Source: Bacillota bacterium (GTDB lineage: Bacteria > Bacillota > Clostridia > Christensenellales > SZUA-584). Taken from it: DNA of 64,000 bases. Within the stretch, counting starts at the first letter, position 1; each line of letters starts with the position of its first letter. The stretch spans positions 1 to 64,000 of the forward strand of contig JAEYKW010000014.1 of assembly GCA_023408075.1 (NCBI GenBank), read 5' to 3'. The notes beneath the pieces were generated by a model. The model was not told the origin of the DNA. It worked only from the letters and a program-made list of their open reading frames with translations, and did not search any database. Positions 1 to 9,294 of the stretch are shown here, piece after piece. The translations under genes were made by a program, and so were the position numbers.

Positions 1-125
1 AAACACTATTCCAAAGAGACCCGGGCGTTATTATGAACGGCGTCGCAAGCATACAGCTGCTAAGTTCCCTCAGAACCGGAAAGATATATAATTGCTTTAT
101 TATACCATATTAGCTTGATGACATT

Positions 126-219
126 GCCCCTCGAGGGGAAGGTGGCGCGAAGCGCCGGATGAGGTGTCAAATAGTAGCTGTCAAGTATAAACACCTCATC
201 AGCCGGTGTCGGCTTCGAC
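126..219. repeat. Dispersed palindromic repeat, family A, copy 1
   Basis: The copy has a GC-rich left hairpin (CCCCTCGAGGGG), a second hairpin (GGCGCGAAGCGCC), then GGATGAGGTGT paired with a later ACACCTCATC. The same arrangement of blocks recurs at 37355-37625, where the middle differs but the palindromic ends match. This is a dispersed, non-coding, MITE-like or REP-like sequence. I cannot assign it to a named family. Confidence 0.6.
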
Positions 220-326
220 TAAAGAAAAGCCAAAAAATACCGATGGTTATATATGGATGAAATATTTGCAAAAAGCTTCTGCGGCGGATACCCGTTAAGA
301 AACGCTTTATGAAGATGGCAGAAAAG

Positions 327-347
327 ACCGGCTTAGCCGGTTGATTT
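327..347 (+). terminator. Possible weak terminator hairpin
   Basis: ACCGGC-TTA-GCCGGT forms a perfect 6-bp stem and is followed by TTGATTT, a poor U-tract. It could end a transcript from an upstream gene outside the window. Confidence 0.3.
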
Positions 348-416
348 ACGCCTTGGGATGCCATGCGGGAATCCAATATCTTGCTTCCAAAGAAGGAATG
401 TGTTAATAATAATCTG

Positions 417-445
417 TTGCATTTGTTGTCGTCTCGTAGTAATAT
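417..445 (+). promoter_or_regulatory. Candidate sigma-A promoter of the polysaccharide operon
   Basis: TTGCAT (417-422) and TAATAT (440-445) are separated by 17 bases, about 80 bases upstream of the chosen dehydrogenase start. The match to consensus is moderate. A promoter here argues against the longer reading frame that opens at 363. Confidence 0.35.
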
Positions 446-527
446 ATGTAATATATTATTCATAATAATGGCGATTAAGACCCTTTTATATTATCTTATT
501 TATAATAACGTGTTATTGGGGTGTCAT

Positions 528-1850
528 ATGCAAAAATTGCTGTCGAATCTTTTAAGTAAAGAATCTAAGCTTGCCGTTATCGGCCTTGGGTATGTGGGAA
601 TGCCGCTGGCAACCGCGTTCGCCAAAAAACTCGATGTCATCGGCTATGATTCCAACAATCAAAAGCTTGAATCGTATAAACGCGGGATTAACCCCGAACA
701 CGTTGTAGACGATGATGACCTTAAAACAACCACCGTTCAATTTTCGTCGGATAAAAAAATACTGTCCCAAGCGGATGTGTTTATCATTGCCGTTCCCACG
801 CCGATCGACGTCAATAAAGCACCCGATCTTATTCCTGTGATCACGGCTTCGGTCACAGTGGGACAAGCCTTAAAAAAAGGCAGTGTGGTTATTTACGAAT
901 CCACCGTATATCCGGGCGTTACCGAAGACGTCTGCATACCGATACTCGAAAAGGAAAGCGGATTGCAGTGCGGCGCCGATTTTAAAATCGGCTATTCGCC
1001 GGAACGCATCAACCCGGGTGATCAGGTGCATAAGCTCGCCAACATCAAAAAAATCGTATCGGGTATCGATGAAGAGACGACCGATTTTATTGCCGCGCTT
1101 TATGAGATGGTGGTGGAGGTCGGCGTTCACCGCGCGCCGTCCATCAAGGTGGCGGAGGCAGCCAAGGTTGTGGAAAACAGCCAGCGCGACATCAATATCG
1201 CATTCATGAACGAGCTGGCCATGGTTTTTGAACGGCTCAATATCGATACGCTCGATGTCATAGAAGCGATGAATACCAAATGGAATGCGCTTGGGTTCTA
1301 TCCCGGTCTGGTCGGCGGCCACTGCATCGGTATCGACCCGTACTATTTTATTTTTGAAGCCGAGAAAAACGGATATATCAGCAAGATCATTCTCTCCGGC
1401 AGAAAAATAAACGACGAGATGGGCAGCTTTATCGGCCAGATGATCATCAAGCAGCTCGTGCTTGCCAACAAACAGGTTCGGCAGTCCAAGGTGTATATAT
1501 TGGGATTCACGTATAAGGAAAACTGCGCGGACATCCGGAATACAAAAGTGATGGATATCGTTAAAAAACTTAATGAATTCGGTATTGATCCGGTTGTTGT
1601 GGATCCGCAGGCAGACCCGGCGGCGGCCTTAAGGGAATACGGCGTGAAGCTGGCTTCCCTTGATGATATCTCCGACGCGGATTGCCTTGTTTTTGCGGTT
1701 GCGCACAACGAGTTTAAGAATTTAAGCGTGGAAGAGATCGCGTCGATGTTCATTGCGGGCGAAAGCGACCAGAAGGTCATTATCGATGTGAAAAGCATGC
1801 TTGAAAAGAAGGCTCTGACTGAAGAGGGCTACAGATACTGGCGGTTATAA
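528..1850 (+). CDS. Nucleotide sugar dehydrogenase (TviB/WbpA-like)
   Basis: A 440-residue NAD-dependent dehydrogenase that should oxidise C6 of a UDP-N-acetylhexosamine to the uronic acid. The N-terminal Rossmann motif GLGYVG is at residues 19-24, followed by ESTVYPGVTE and GYSPERINPGD. The substrate-binding region ends in GGHCIGIDPYY with the expected catalytic Cys266. The NTKWNALGF..PGLVGGHC wording is typical of the TviB/WbpA branch (UDP-GlcNAc 6-dehydrogenase) rather than UDP-glucose dehydrogenase. The frame is open from 363, but ATG 528 with GGGGTG upstream gives the normal N-terminus. It is the first gene of the operon and probably supplies an activated uronic sugar to the glycosyltransferase at 4065. 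The exact sugar is inferred. Confidence 0.9.
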   Translation: MQKLLSNLLSKESKLAVIGLGYVGMPLATAFAKKLDVIGYDSNNQKLESYKRGINPEHVVDDDDLKTTTVQFSSDKKILSQADVFIIAVPTPIDVNKAPDLIPVITASVTVGQALKKGSVVIYESTVYPGVTEDVCIPILEKESGLQCGADFKIGYSPERINPGDQVHKLANIKKIVSGIDEETTDFIAALYEMVVEVGVHRAPSIKVAEAAKVVENSQRDINIAFMNELAMVFERLNIDTLDVIEAMNTKWNALGFYPGLVGGHCIGIDPYYFIFEAEKNGYISKIILSGRKINDEMGSFIGQMIIKQLVLANKQVRQSKVYILGFTYKENCADIRNTKVMDIVKKLNEFGIDPVVVDPQADPAAALREYGVKLASLDDISDADCLVFAVAHNEFKNLSVEEIASMFIAGESDQKVIIDVKSMLEKKALTEEGYRYWRL

Positions 1851-1854
1851 AGCG

Positions 1855-4047
1855 ATGCGCATAAGCTTGTTAAATAAAAAAAGAATACTGACAGTCGTCA
1901 TGGCGCTCGTTCTTGCGCTGACTGCCTGTGCGCCCGCCGCCGTTTCGTCGCAAAACAGCGATGATGCACAGGTGGAAAAGATACTGGCCAATCACGACGG
2001 CAGTTCAGCCGACACGATATCGGGTGTGATGACGCTCCAAAAGAAAGTCTCCATTGTGTTCCTCGGCGCAACCGATGAAGCTATTATGCAGCGCCTTGTG
2101 GATTTGCTTAACAGATACAGCGCAAAGGCCACATTTTTTCTCCCGGGCATCAATGTGTCGGAAAATCCGCAGATCGCTCAGAACATAAAGGAAAAGAGCT
2201 ACGGTCTTGGCAATTACGCGCTGGACGGCGGCAAGGAAATGGACAAGCTGCCGGTGGAAGATTCCGCGCGCAAGCTGTACCGGGCACAATCGATATACCG
2301 AGACGCCGTTTCAGAGGCACCGTCACTGTTCACTTGCGACGGGACACAGTATACGCAAGACCTGCTGCGCACCGCAAAAGCCTGCGGGCTTTCCTATGCC
2401 GTACAGCCGAACAAGTTTTTAAACCAGTTTAGCTTCTCATCCGAGTCGCAGGCGGCCACGTATGCGCAGAACACGGACTGGGGCGCGATCGTCGCCATAA
2501 AAATAGGCCGCGAGCTTGATGATACTGAGATTGCGGATAAAGAGGAAGAGGTTCTCGAACCGGCTGTGGATAAGCAGCCGACCGATGACGGAGCCCCCGC
2601 CATTGAACTGCCCGAAGATGAAGATGAGAGAATGCTACTGATGACGGAATGGCTGCTCAAGGCGTATGCCGAGCAGGGGTTTCAGTATGTCACCCCAACC
2701 GAGCTTCAGGGCTACAAGAATACATCGATGTATCGCGACATCGCCAAGGATCCGGCTGATATTGAACCGATGAAAGTGATCAGCAATGCAGCCACCACGC
2801 AAGAAGCGGTTTCTTTGACATTTCAGGTGCTCGGAACCGATGACAAAGTGGTGAGCCTGCTCGATACGCTCGATGAGCTTCAGATCAAAGCCTCGTTCTT
2901 TGTGACAGGGCAGGAGGCCATCGAACGGGCCAACCTGATAAAAGAAATTGCGTCGCGCGGTCACAGCATACAAAGCAGCGGCTTTTTGAGCCGTGGCATC
3001 AGCAAGCTCAGCTTTGATGAATGCTGCAGCGATTTAATAAAAAGCATCGCCGCCATCGAGGAAACCACAGGAAAGGCACCGCGGCTTTACCGGCCGGTTC
3101 ACGGAGAAGTCAGTGAAAACATGGCCAAAGCCTGCCGCGAGGTGGGGCTGATTCCGGTGCTCTACAACAAGAATCCGCTGCCCGAGGACGGAAAAAGCCT
3201 CGACGATTTGCTCAAGTATTTTTCGAAGGGCTTTCACCGCGGCGATATCATTTACTTGAGAACGGACAACTATTTTAAGCTCGACAGCCTTGTTGAAGGT
3301 ATGGCGAACATGGTGTTTGATACGGGATACTCGTTCGAGACCATTGATGAGATGTATGACCATCAGTACGTGAGCAAGCCGCTGGAAGACATCCCGGGCT
3401 GGGACGCGGTCAAAATCAACAGCGATTTTGATCCGAAAGCTTCGATTCAGGGGAAATCCTTAAGCACCGTTGACGTGAAAGAAAAAGTGATGTTCCTGAC
3501 GTTTGACGACTGGGGCAGCGACAAGACGGTCACGCGCATACTCGATACGCTCGACGAATACAACGTGAAGGCCAGCTTTTTTATCATCGGCGCATCGGCG
3601 GAGAAAAACCCGAATCTGCTGCGCGCCATCGCCGAAGCCGGCCATGATATCGGCAACCACACCTACTATCATAAGGTGATCACGAAAATATCGCCGGTTG
3701 AGCTGCAGGAAGAGGTTGTGAAGTGCCATCAGACGCTGACGCAGATTATCGGACGGGAGGCTGATTTGTATTTCAGGCCGCCCACGCTGGAATACGACCA
3801 AGCGACGATCAATGCGGTGCTGGGAACAGGCTTTAAATATGTGTTTCTTTCGACAATCAGTACGCAGGATTATGAGCGCAGTGCCGATGACGTGGTGGAT
3901 TATGCTGTATCAAACGCGGAAAACGGCGGCCTCGTCGTAATGCATCTGACCGATAACTCAAGCGGCGTGGAAGCGCTGCCGAGAATTATTGAAAAGCTCA
4001 GAGCGAAGGGATATAAACTCGCAAAGCTCAGCGATTATTTGAAGTAG
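1855..4047 (+). CDS. Lipoprotein with three NodB-like deacetylase domains, two degenerate
   Basis: A 730-residue exported protein. The N-terminus has a signal peptide with lipobox LTAC, so it is probably anchored to the outer face of the membrane. Three polysaccharide-deacetylase-like modules follow at about residues 65-230, 315-490 and 545-725. The third keeps the family motifs: TFDDW (549-553), the metal ligands NHTYYH (601-606), FRPP and the late VMHLTD. In the first module the DD motif reads FLGATD and the His pair is missing. In the second it reads TFQVLG and the His pair is also missing. The first two are therefore probably carbohydrate-binding or structural relics. It starts four bases after the preceding stop, so co-transcription is likely. 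The role is inferred to be N-deacetylation of the polymer made by this operon. Confidence 0.85.
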   Translation: MRISLLNKKRILTVVMALVLALTACAPAAVSSQNSDDAQVEKILANHDGSSADTISGVMTLQKKVSIVFLGATDEAIMQRLVDLLNRYSAKATFFLPGINVSENPQIAQNIKEKSYGLGNYALDGGKEMDKLPVEDSARKLYRAQSIYRDAVSEAPSLFTCDGTQYTQDLLRTAKACGLSYAVQPNKFLNQFSFSSESQAATYAQNTDWGAIVAIKIGRELDDTEIADKEEEVLEPAVDKQPTDDGAPAIELPEDEDERMLLMTEWLLKAYAEQGFQYVTPTELQGYKNTSMYRDIAKDPADIEPMKVISNAATTQEAVSLTFQVLGTDDKVVSLLDTLDELQIKASFFVTGQEAIERANLIKEIASRGHSIQSSGFLSRGISKLSFDECCSDLIKSIAAIEETTGKAPRLYRPVHGEVSENMAKACREVGLIPVLYNKNPLPEDGKSLDDLLKYFSKGFHRGDIIYLRTDNYFKLDSLVEGMANMVFDTGYSFETIDEMYDHQYVSKPLEDIPGWDAVKINSDFDPKASIQGKSLSTVDVKEKVMFLTFDDWGSDKTVTRILDTLDEYNVKASFFIIGASAEKNPNLLRAIAEAGHDIGNHTYYHKVITKISPVELQEEVVKCHQTLTQIIGREADLYFRPPTLEYDQATINAVLGTGFKYVFLSTISTQDYERSADDVVDYAVSNAENGGLVVMHLTDNSSGVEALPRIIEKLRAKGYKLAKLSDYLK

Positions 4048-4064
4048 TTTCGAGGAAGTGAACG

Positions 4065-5942
4065 TTGAAGAAGAAAACCGTCCATGACGTATTTATGCAA
4101 CCCAAACAGGATCGGCGCATGTTTCCGCATGTTCCGGACCCTGCTTGGGTGCGGACAACAAAAGACAGACGGGAAGAAGCGGGCAGTGAGGAAAAGAAAT
4201 CCAACAAAACAACGGCCGGATATTCGCCCGGGCAGCGTTTTGAAGGCGAATTTTCCGTAAAAATTATATGCATACATAACAAGCGCCGCTATGTTTTTCA
4301 TACAAGATGTGTGGATGTCTCTCAAAGCGGTATACTTGTTGACCTTTCGCAGGAGCCTGCATCTGATTCGCATAAAGGCGAAGAGTCGGCAAACGGCCGC
4401 ATTGAAGTGCTAAAAAATGCGAAGAGCATAAAGCTGTACTTTCGTATTCCGTCCGGCGTCCTCCCCGAGGGGATGGAAGCCAACGTGAAAACAGACGGGC
4501 AATTTGTCAGAGCATTCGTCAGAGACGCGTCGCATCTGGCCGCGTTTGTATTTGCTGTCGATCTGGAGGAATACAACAAAAGGCATAAGGACCGCTCGTC
4601 GTTGATGCTCGCCTCGCTGATGCTGTTCGGCGTGTCGCTGATGATCGTGCTGATGCGTCTTGAAGGGCTCATCTATTTCAGATTCAACCGGTTTTTGTAT
4701 CTTTACAGCATCATCACCGCGGTTTATATACTGTCGCGGTATTTCTTCGGTTCGTTTTACAAGCCTGTGCCTGTCGATCCGGAGTTTACGCCGGGCGTCA
4801 GCATTATCATTCCGTGCTTTAACGAGGAGGAATGGATCGAAAAGACGATACGCTGCTGCCTTGATCAGGATTATCCGATGGATAAGCTCGAAGTTCTCAT
4901 CGTGAACGATTCTTCCACAGACCGCTCAAAACAGGTGATATTTGAGGCGATCAAAAATATCTACGGCGAAGACGACCATTACAACATCCGGCAGCGCGTG
5001 AAATACATTGAACGGGTGGAGAATCAGGGCAAACGCGAAGCGATGGCGAGGGGCGCAAAGCATGCGAAGCACGACCTGCTGGTTTTCGTGGATTCTGACA
5101 GCTTCCTCGCGCACGACGCGATCCGCCATCTGGTTCAGCCGATGAAGAACCCGAGAATCGGCGGCGTATCCGGGCGTACGGACGTGGCGAACACGTACAC
5201 GAACGCGGTAACGAAGATGCAGGCGGTGCGCTATTACATCGCTTTTCGCGTGATGAAAGCCGCCGAATCGTATTTCGATGCGGTGACCTGTCTATCGGGG
5301 CCGCTTGCGTGCTACCGCAAAGCCATCGTTATGGAACACCTTGATGCATGGCTCAATCAGAAATTCCTCGGGCAACGCGCAACCTTCGGCGACGACCGAA
5401 GCATGACGAACTTTATACTGCGCAAAAACAGGACGGTTTACCAGGACACCGCGATCTGTTCCACCATCGTGCCGAATACGCACAAAATGCTGTTAAAGCA
5501 GCAAATGCGCTGGAAGCGGTCGTGGCTGCGCGAGTCGGTGATTGCGGCGAAATTCATCTGGAAGAAAGAGCCGTTTATGTCGCTGTTCTTTTATATGGGG
5601 TTCGTGATGCCGATATTGGCGCCCGTGGTCGTCATATACAATATGTTCTATTTTCCTATTGTATACGGCATCTTCCCGCTGACCTTCCTGATGGGGCTCA
5701 TACTCCTCGCGGCGATGATGAGCTTTGCACAGATGTTCTTTCGAAAGAGCAATCTCTGGTTTTACGGATTCATATTCTGTTTCTATTATGTATTTATTCT
5801 GCTCTGGCAGATGCCCGTGGCATGGTTTACATTCTGGAAATCCACGTGGGGCACGCGCATGACGCCGAGCGACGTGAAGGCGCAGGGCAGGAAAACAAGA
5901 GATGCCGAACCCAAAAGCGAAGCGGGTGATGTATCGATATGA
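4065..5942 (+). CDS. PilZ-like/hyaluronan-synthase-like processive glycosyltransferase
   Basis: A 625-residue membrane glycosyltransferase. Residues about 52-170 look like a PilZ domain: the D-x-S-x-x-G motif is present (DVSQSG, 84-89), but the upstream RxxxR motif of c-di-GMP binders is not clear. Two membrane helices follow (about 180-230). The GT2 domain then shows SIIIPCFNEEEW, a DSD metal motif (343-345), SGPLACYR, GDDR (442-445) and Q-x-x-R-W (residues 479-483), with C-terminal helices. The stretch SGPLACYRK to WLRES reads very like HasA hyaluronan synthases. The start is TTG 4065 with GAGGAAG six bases upstream. The stop overlaps the next gene by ATGA. It probably polymerises and exports a polysaccharide. 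Control by c-di-GMP is possible but unproven. Confidence 0.85.
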   Translation: MKKKTVHDVFMQPKQDRRMFPHVPDPAWVRTTKDRREEAGSEEKKSNKTTAGYSPGQRFEGEFSVKIICIHNKRRYVFHTRCVDVSQSGILVDLSQEPASDSHKGEESANGRIEVLKNAKSIKLYFRIPSGVLPEGMEANVKTDGQFVRAFVRDASHLAAFVFAVDLEEYNKRHKDRSSLMLASLMLFGVSLMIVLMRLEGLIYFRFNRFLYLYSIITAVYILSRYFFGSFYKPVPVDPEFTPGVSIIIPCFNEEEWIEKTIRCCLDQDYPMDKLEVLIVNDSSTDRSKQVIFEAIKNIYGEDDHYNIRQRVKYIERVENQGKREAMARGAKHAKHDLLVFVDSDSFLAHDAIRHLVQPMKNPRIGGVSGRTDVANTYTNAVTKMQAVRYYIAFRVMKAAESYFDAVTCLSGPLACYRKAIVMEHLDAWLNQKFLGQRATFGDDRSMTNFILRKNRTVYQDTAICSTIVPNTHKMLLKQQMRWKRSWLRESVIAAKFIWKKEPFMSLFFYMGFVMPILAPVVVIYNMFYFPIVYGIFPLTFLMGLILLAAMMSFAQMFFRKSNLWFYGFIFCFYYVFILLWQMPVAWFTFWKSTWGTRMTPSDVKAQGRKTRDAEPKSEAGDVSI

Positions 5943-7807
5943 ACGAAGCCGATCGCTTTTTGAAGCGTCACGAAAAAAAGAAGCGTGTCCGCACCGTTAT
6001 TGAGCTTATTGCGCTCGTGCTGCTCATATACGTTCTTGTCCAGGTGCTTTTTGTGACGAACGACTACGTGAAGCCGACGGATGTGAAAATGGCGCCGTCT
6101 GCGGATTCGGGTTTTATCGCCGTTTCTTACGTGGGTGTGGACCGGTTCGGCAACAACGAACAGAACCTGATCAGCCAGCAGAGGCTTGATGAACAGGTGG
6201 CCGCGCTGCTCGCATCGGGCTACACGACGGTGACGCAACAGGATATCATCGACTATTATTTAAACGGTACGCCGCTGCCCGAAAAAGCGTTGTTTTTGAT
6301 GTTTGAGGACGGCAGACGCGATACGGCTATTTTTGCGTCCGATGTGCTCGAAAAATACAATTGTCACGGCATGATGTACACCTATGCCGACAAGCTCGAA
6401 AAGTACGACAACAAATTTTTGAGCGCATCCGACCTTCTGGAGCTGAAAAGCAGCTCGTATTGGGACCTCGGGACAAACGGCTACAGGCTCGAATACATCA
6501 ACGTGTACGATCGCTATAAGCATTTTATCGGCGGCCTTAACAGCGTGGGCTTTTCCGATCTGGCGCAGTACATTCAGCGTGATTACGACCATTACCTGAT
6601 GGACTTTATCCGCGACCGTGACGGCGTCTCGCTGGAAAACTATACGGAGATGCAGAACCGCATCACGCTCGATTACAACAAGATGAACGATATCTATTCG
6701 GCACAGCTGGGGTTCCTTCCGGCGTCGTATTGCCTGATGCACGCGAATTCAAAGATACTCTACGGCACGAACGATCTTGTGAGCGCTGAGAACGAGAAAC
6801 ATATTAAAGAGATGTTTACGCTTTGCTTTAACCGGGAAGGCTACAGCATCAACAATCTTGAGAGTTCGTCGTTTGATTTAACGCGGCTGCAGCCGCAGGC
6901 CTATTGGTACACAAACCATCTGCTGATGCGCGTATGGGATGACACAAAGCAGGATATGACGTTCGTTACGGGTGATGAGTTAAAGAAGGCTGCATGGAGC
7001 ATAGAAGAGGGAGCCGCCGAATTCAAGGACAACAGCGTCGTCGTGACCAGCCTGCCCTCGGGCTATGGCCGCGTGAAACAAAAAAACATCAGCGCGGCTG
7101 ACGTGGAGCTGGATTTAAGGCTCAAGGGCAACATGTACGGTTCTCAGGGTGTGTATCTGCGCGGCGACGACAAGCTCTCGACGTATATTTATGTGGGTAT
7201 TGAAAACGACCTGCTGACCGTGGAACAGTGCAGCGGCGGCAGCGTCACGAAATTCGCTCAGATTGATCTGTTTGATTTTTTGAACAGAGCGCAGCGCAGC
7301 ATGGCGGAGGATGAGCTGCAAAGCCAGATAGAAACACAGAATACGATTATTAAGGGCAATGCGGATGCCACATCGCCGCAGGATGCGGAGGCCAAAAAGG
7401 CCGAGTTGGCCGGAGAAGATGTTCAGACGCTGCAGGAGGGTGGGGAAGAATATAGGCCCGAGACAGACCTGCTCAGCATCGGTGACTATCAGCTCAAGGT
7501 GACGCTCAACGGCGATAAAATGTCTGTGCTTGTTGATAACAAAGCTGTACTGACGGATCAGAAGGTGACGGTGACCGGCAGCGGTTCGATCTGGCTCGAA
7601 GCCGCCGTGCAGCATGATACCTACAGCCAGCGAAACATCTACGACGACGTTTACGACGGTGTTTTCGAGAATATTTGCGTGAAGGAACTAAACGGTGACG
7701 GGCAGCCGGTGACGCTGTATAATTATATCGACGGTATTGACCGCGTTTGGGTTGACATCAGGAATACGTATGAAGACGTCGCAAAATGGTTCAAGTATGT
7801 ATTTTAA
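5939..7807 (+). CDS. Membrane-anchored polysaccharide deacetylase-like protein
   Basis: A 622-residue protein with a short cytoplasmic N-terminus, one membrane helix (about residues 19-41) and a large extracellular part. Residues about 60-130 resemble the start of IcaB/PgaB-type deacetylase domains (LDEQVAALLASGYTTVT, then LFLMFEDGRRD), with ED in place of the usual DD. The middle is hard to assign. The region about 350-600 looks like a beta-sandwich, possibly carbohydrate-binding, interrupted by a Glu/Ala-rich segment near 465-500. It overlaps the preceding gene by four bases, so the two are translationally coupled. Catalytic activity is uncertain because the usual metal-binding HxxxH was not found. 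Confidence 0.65.
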   Translation: MNEADRFLKRHEKKKRVRTVIELIALVLLIYVLVQVLFVTNDYVKPTDVKMAPSADSGFIAVSYVGVDRFGNNEQNLISQQRLDEQVAALLASGYTTVTQQDIIDYYLNGTPLPEKALFLMFEDGRRDTAIFASDVLEKYNCHGMMYTYADKLEKYDNKFLSASDLLELKSSSYWDLGTNGYRLEYINVYDRYKHFIGGLNSVGFSDLAQYIQRDYDHYLMDFIRDRDGVSLENYTEMQNRITLDYNKMNDIYSAQLGFLPASYCLMHANSKILYGTNDLVSAENEKHIKEMFTLCFNREGYSINNLESSSFDLTRLQPQAYWYTNHLLMRVWDDTKQDMTFVTGDELKKAAWSIEEGAAEFKDNSVVVTSLPSGYGRVKQKNISAADVELDLRLKGNMYGSQGVYLRGDDKLSTYIYVGIENDLLTVEQCSGGSVTKFAQIDLFDFLNRAQRSMAEDELQSQIETQNTIIKGNADATSPQDAEAKKAELAGEDVQTLQEGGEEYRPETDLLSIGDYQLKVTLNGDKMSVLVDNKAVLTDQKVTVTGSGSIWLEAAVQHDTYSQRNIYDDVYDGVFENICVKELNGDGQPVTLYNYIDGIDRVWVDIRNTYEDVAKWFKYVF

Positions 7808-7816
7808 GGATGTAAG

Positions 7817-8980
7817 ATGAAAAAAAAGAAACGGTTTGTTTGTAGTATTATTATTCTGAGTTCATTCCTGCTCTTTGCCGCATGCGGCGATTCGGCAGCA
7901 ACGGTTTCAGTTCAGACGTCAGCCGGTCAGCAGCCTGCTACGAAAGAGCCGGATGAATCGGCCCCCTCTGCTTCGCAGTCTGCGGCGCAATGCCCGCCGG
8001 TGTCGGCCGACAGTTCCTCTGAGCCTTCTGGCGGCGGTTTTTTTCCGTGGATCGTCTACTGGGATAATGAGACGGCTATCTCTGAAAGCAACCAGCTCTC
8101 ATCCATCATGAAAAGCATCAGCGTTTTTGCCGCATATTTCAAGGATGATGACGGCGTCATATTTCCTCAGTCCTCGCAGGACACGCTTCAGGCTGTTCGT
8201 GACGCATACGGCACGTCGATGGAGATGTACTTGACGTTTGTCAACGATATCAAGTACGACAGCGGCGATTCGTCGCTCAAAGACGCGAATCTGCTGCGTC
8301 GGCTGTTTTCCAGCCAGACGCGCATGGATGCGCATATCGACGAGATCATCGCGCTGGCCAAGGCAAAAGGCGCCGACGGCATTGAAATCGACTACGAAAA
8401 TATAAAAGACGATGATGCGCTTTGGCAGCTTTATGCCCAGTTTATAACCGCACTGAGCGACAGGGTAGGCGGCGAGGGGCTCAAGATGCGCGTCATTCTC
8501 GAAACCTCGGCTTTGGACAAGGCGTCGTTCCCGGCGGGGCCTCAGTATACGGTGATGGTTTACAACCTCTACGGCAACCACAGCAGCGAGCCCGGACCGA
8601 AAGCGGATGAAGCCTTTATTGCTGAAACGGCGGCAAAAAGCGTATGCCTCGGGCCGGATGTGAGCTTTGCGTTTGCAACGGGCGGGTTTGACTGGGCGTC
8701 GTCCGGCGATGTTGCACAGCTGTGTGAAACGGCTGCGGTTGAGCTCGCACAAACTATGCAGGCAGTTCCGGCACGCGATGCACAAAGCGGCGCGCTTCAC
8801 TTCACTTATCAGAACGGAACGGCGCACACCGTCTGGTATGCCGACGGGGAAACGCTGTGCTTGTGGATGCAGGCGGCCAAAGATGCGGGGATTAAAAACT
8901 TTGCACTCTGGCGGCTCGGCGGCAACAGCGAGGATTCGCTCCGCATGGTTTCGGACTATTTGAAAAACGAAGCTTCATAA
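7817..8980 (+). CDS. GH18-like glycosidase lipoprotein
   Basis: A 387-residue lipoprotein: the signal peptide ends in the lipobox FAAC, followed by a Ser/Ala/Pro-rich linker to about residue 70. The rest resembles a glycoside hydrolase family 18 barrel. The strand motif is DGIEIDYE at residues 187-194, with the last Glu as the expected proton donor. The second Asp of the usual DxxDxDxE is replaced by Glu. MVYNLYG and a late FALWRLGGN correspond to conserved barrel strands. It is the last gene of the operon, before a good terminator. It may trim or release the N-acetylhexosamine polymer made upstream. The family call is good and the substrate is unknown. Confidence 0.75.
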   Translation: MKKKKRFVCSIIILSSFLLFAACGDSAATVSVQTSAGQQPATKEPDESAPSASQSAAQCPPVSADSSSEPSGGGFFPWIVYWDNETAISESNQLSSIMKSISVFAAYFKDDDGVIFPQSSQDTLQAVRDAYGTSMEMYLTFVNDIKYDSGDSSLKDANLLRRLFSSQTRMDAHIDEIIALAKAKGADGIEIDYENIKDDDALWQLYAQFITALSDRVGGEGLKMRVILETSALDKASFPAGPQYTVMVYNLYGNHSSEPGPKADEAFIAETAAKSVCLGPDVSFAFATGGFDWASSGDVAQLCETAAVELAQTMQAVPARDAQSGALHFTYQNGTAHTVWYADGETLCLWMQAAKDAGIKNFALWRLGGNSEDSLRMVSDYLKNEAS

Positions 8981-9082
8981 AAAACGCTTGGCAGAAGAAA
9001 CGGCTGTCGGCGACTGTTCTCAATCTACCCGAAAGGGCAGCCGTCAGTGGGGCAGCGATAATAGGTTTTTTTAACACTCAGA

Positions 9083-9105
9083 AACGGCTTCATAAGCCGT
9101 TTTTA
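9083..9105 (+). terminator. Terminator of the polysaccharide operon
   Basis: AACGGCTT-cat-AAGCCGTT followed by TTTTA is a textbook intrinsic terminator. The stretch between the GH18 stop (8980) and here holds another GC-rich inverted repeat (ACGGCTG with CAGCCGT, about 9012-9054) and a T-run, possibly an extra terminator. Confidence 0.8.
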
Positions 9106-9223
9106 TATGTCGTGTTTCGGATGCCAGCCGCGAATGCTTCGACTGACTCACGCAAGTCTTACTCATAACGATCATGAACAGACTTGGCAAGGCGTATTTC
9201 ATAGACTATTTACATTCGTTTTA

Positions 9224-9252
9224 TTGACCCCAAGGATTCAAACTCATATAAT
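9224..9252 (+). promoter_or_regulatory. Sigma-A promoter of lgt
   Basis: TTGACC (9224-9229) and TATAAT (9247-9252) are 17 bases apart and lie 43 bases before the lgt start codon. This supports placing the lgt start at 9295 rather than in the upstream frame. Confidence 0.75.
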
Positions 9253-9294
9253 GAGTTCAGTGTCAAAGCAAGATAGTAAAATGTGGAGGTTAAC

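Larger units (their letters stand above)
1..416. other. Gene-free left edge
   Basis: No convincing gene is seen here. The stretch holds a dispersed repeat (126-219), a small GC-rich hairpin (327-341) and then AT-rich promoter-like sequence. The bases 112-121 (AGCTTGATGA) match the reversed end of the repeat family seen at 12420-12570, so the area may be a graveyard of small repeats. An upstream gene may end to the left of the window. Confidence 0.5.

Noticed and set aside
167..463. 98-residue open frame on the minus strand at the left edge
   Set aside because: It runs through a dispersed repeat and a promoter region, has no ribosome binding site and no recognisable sequence.
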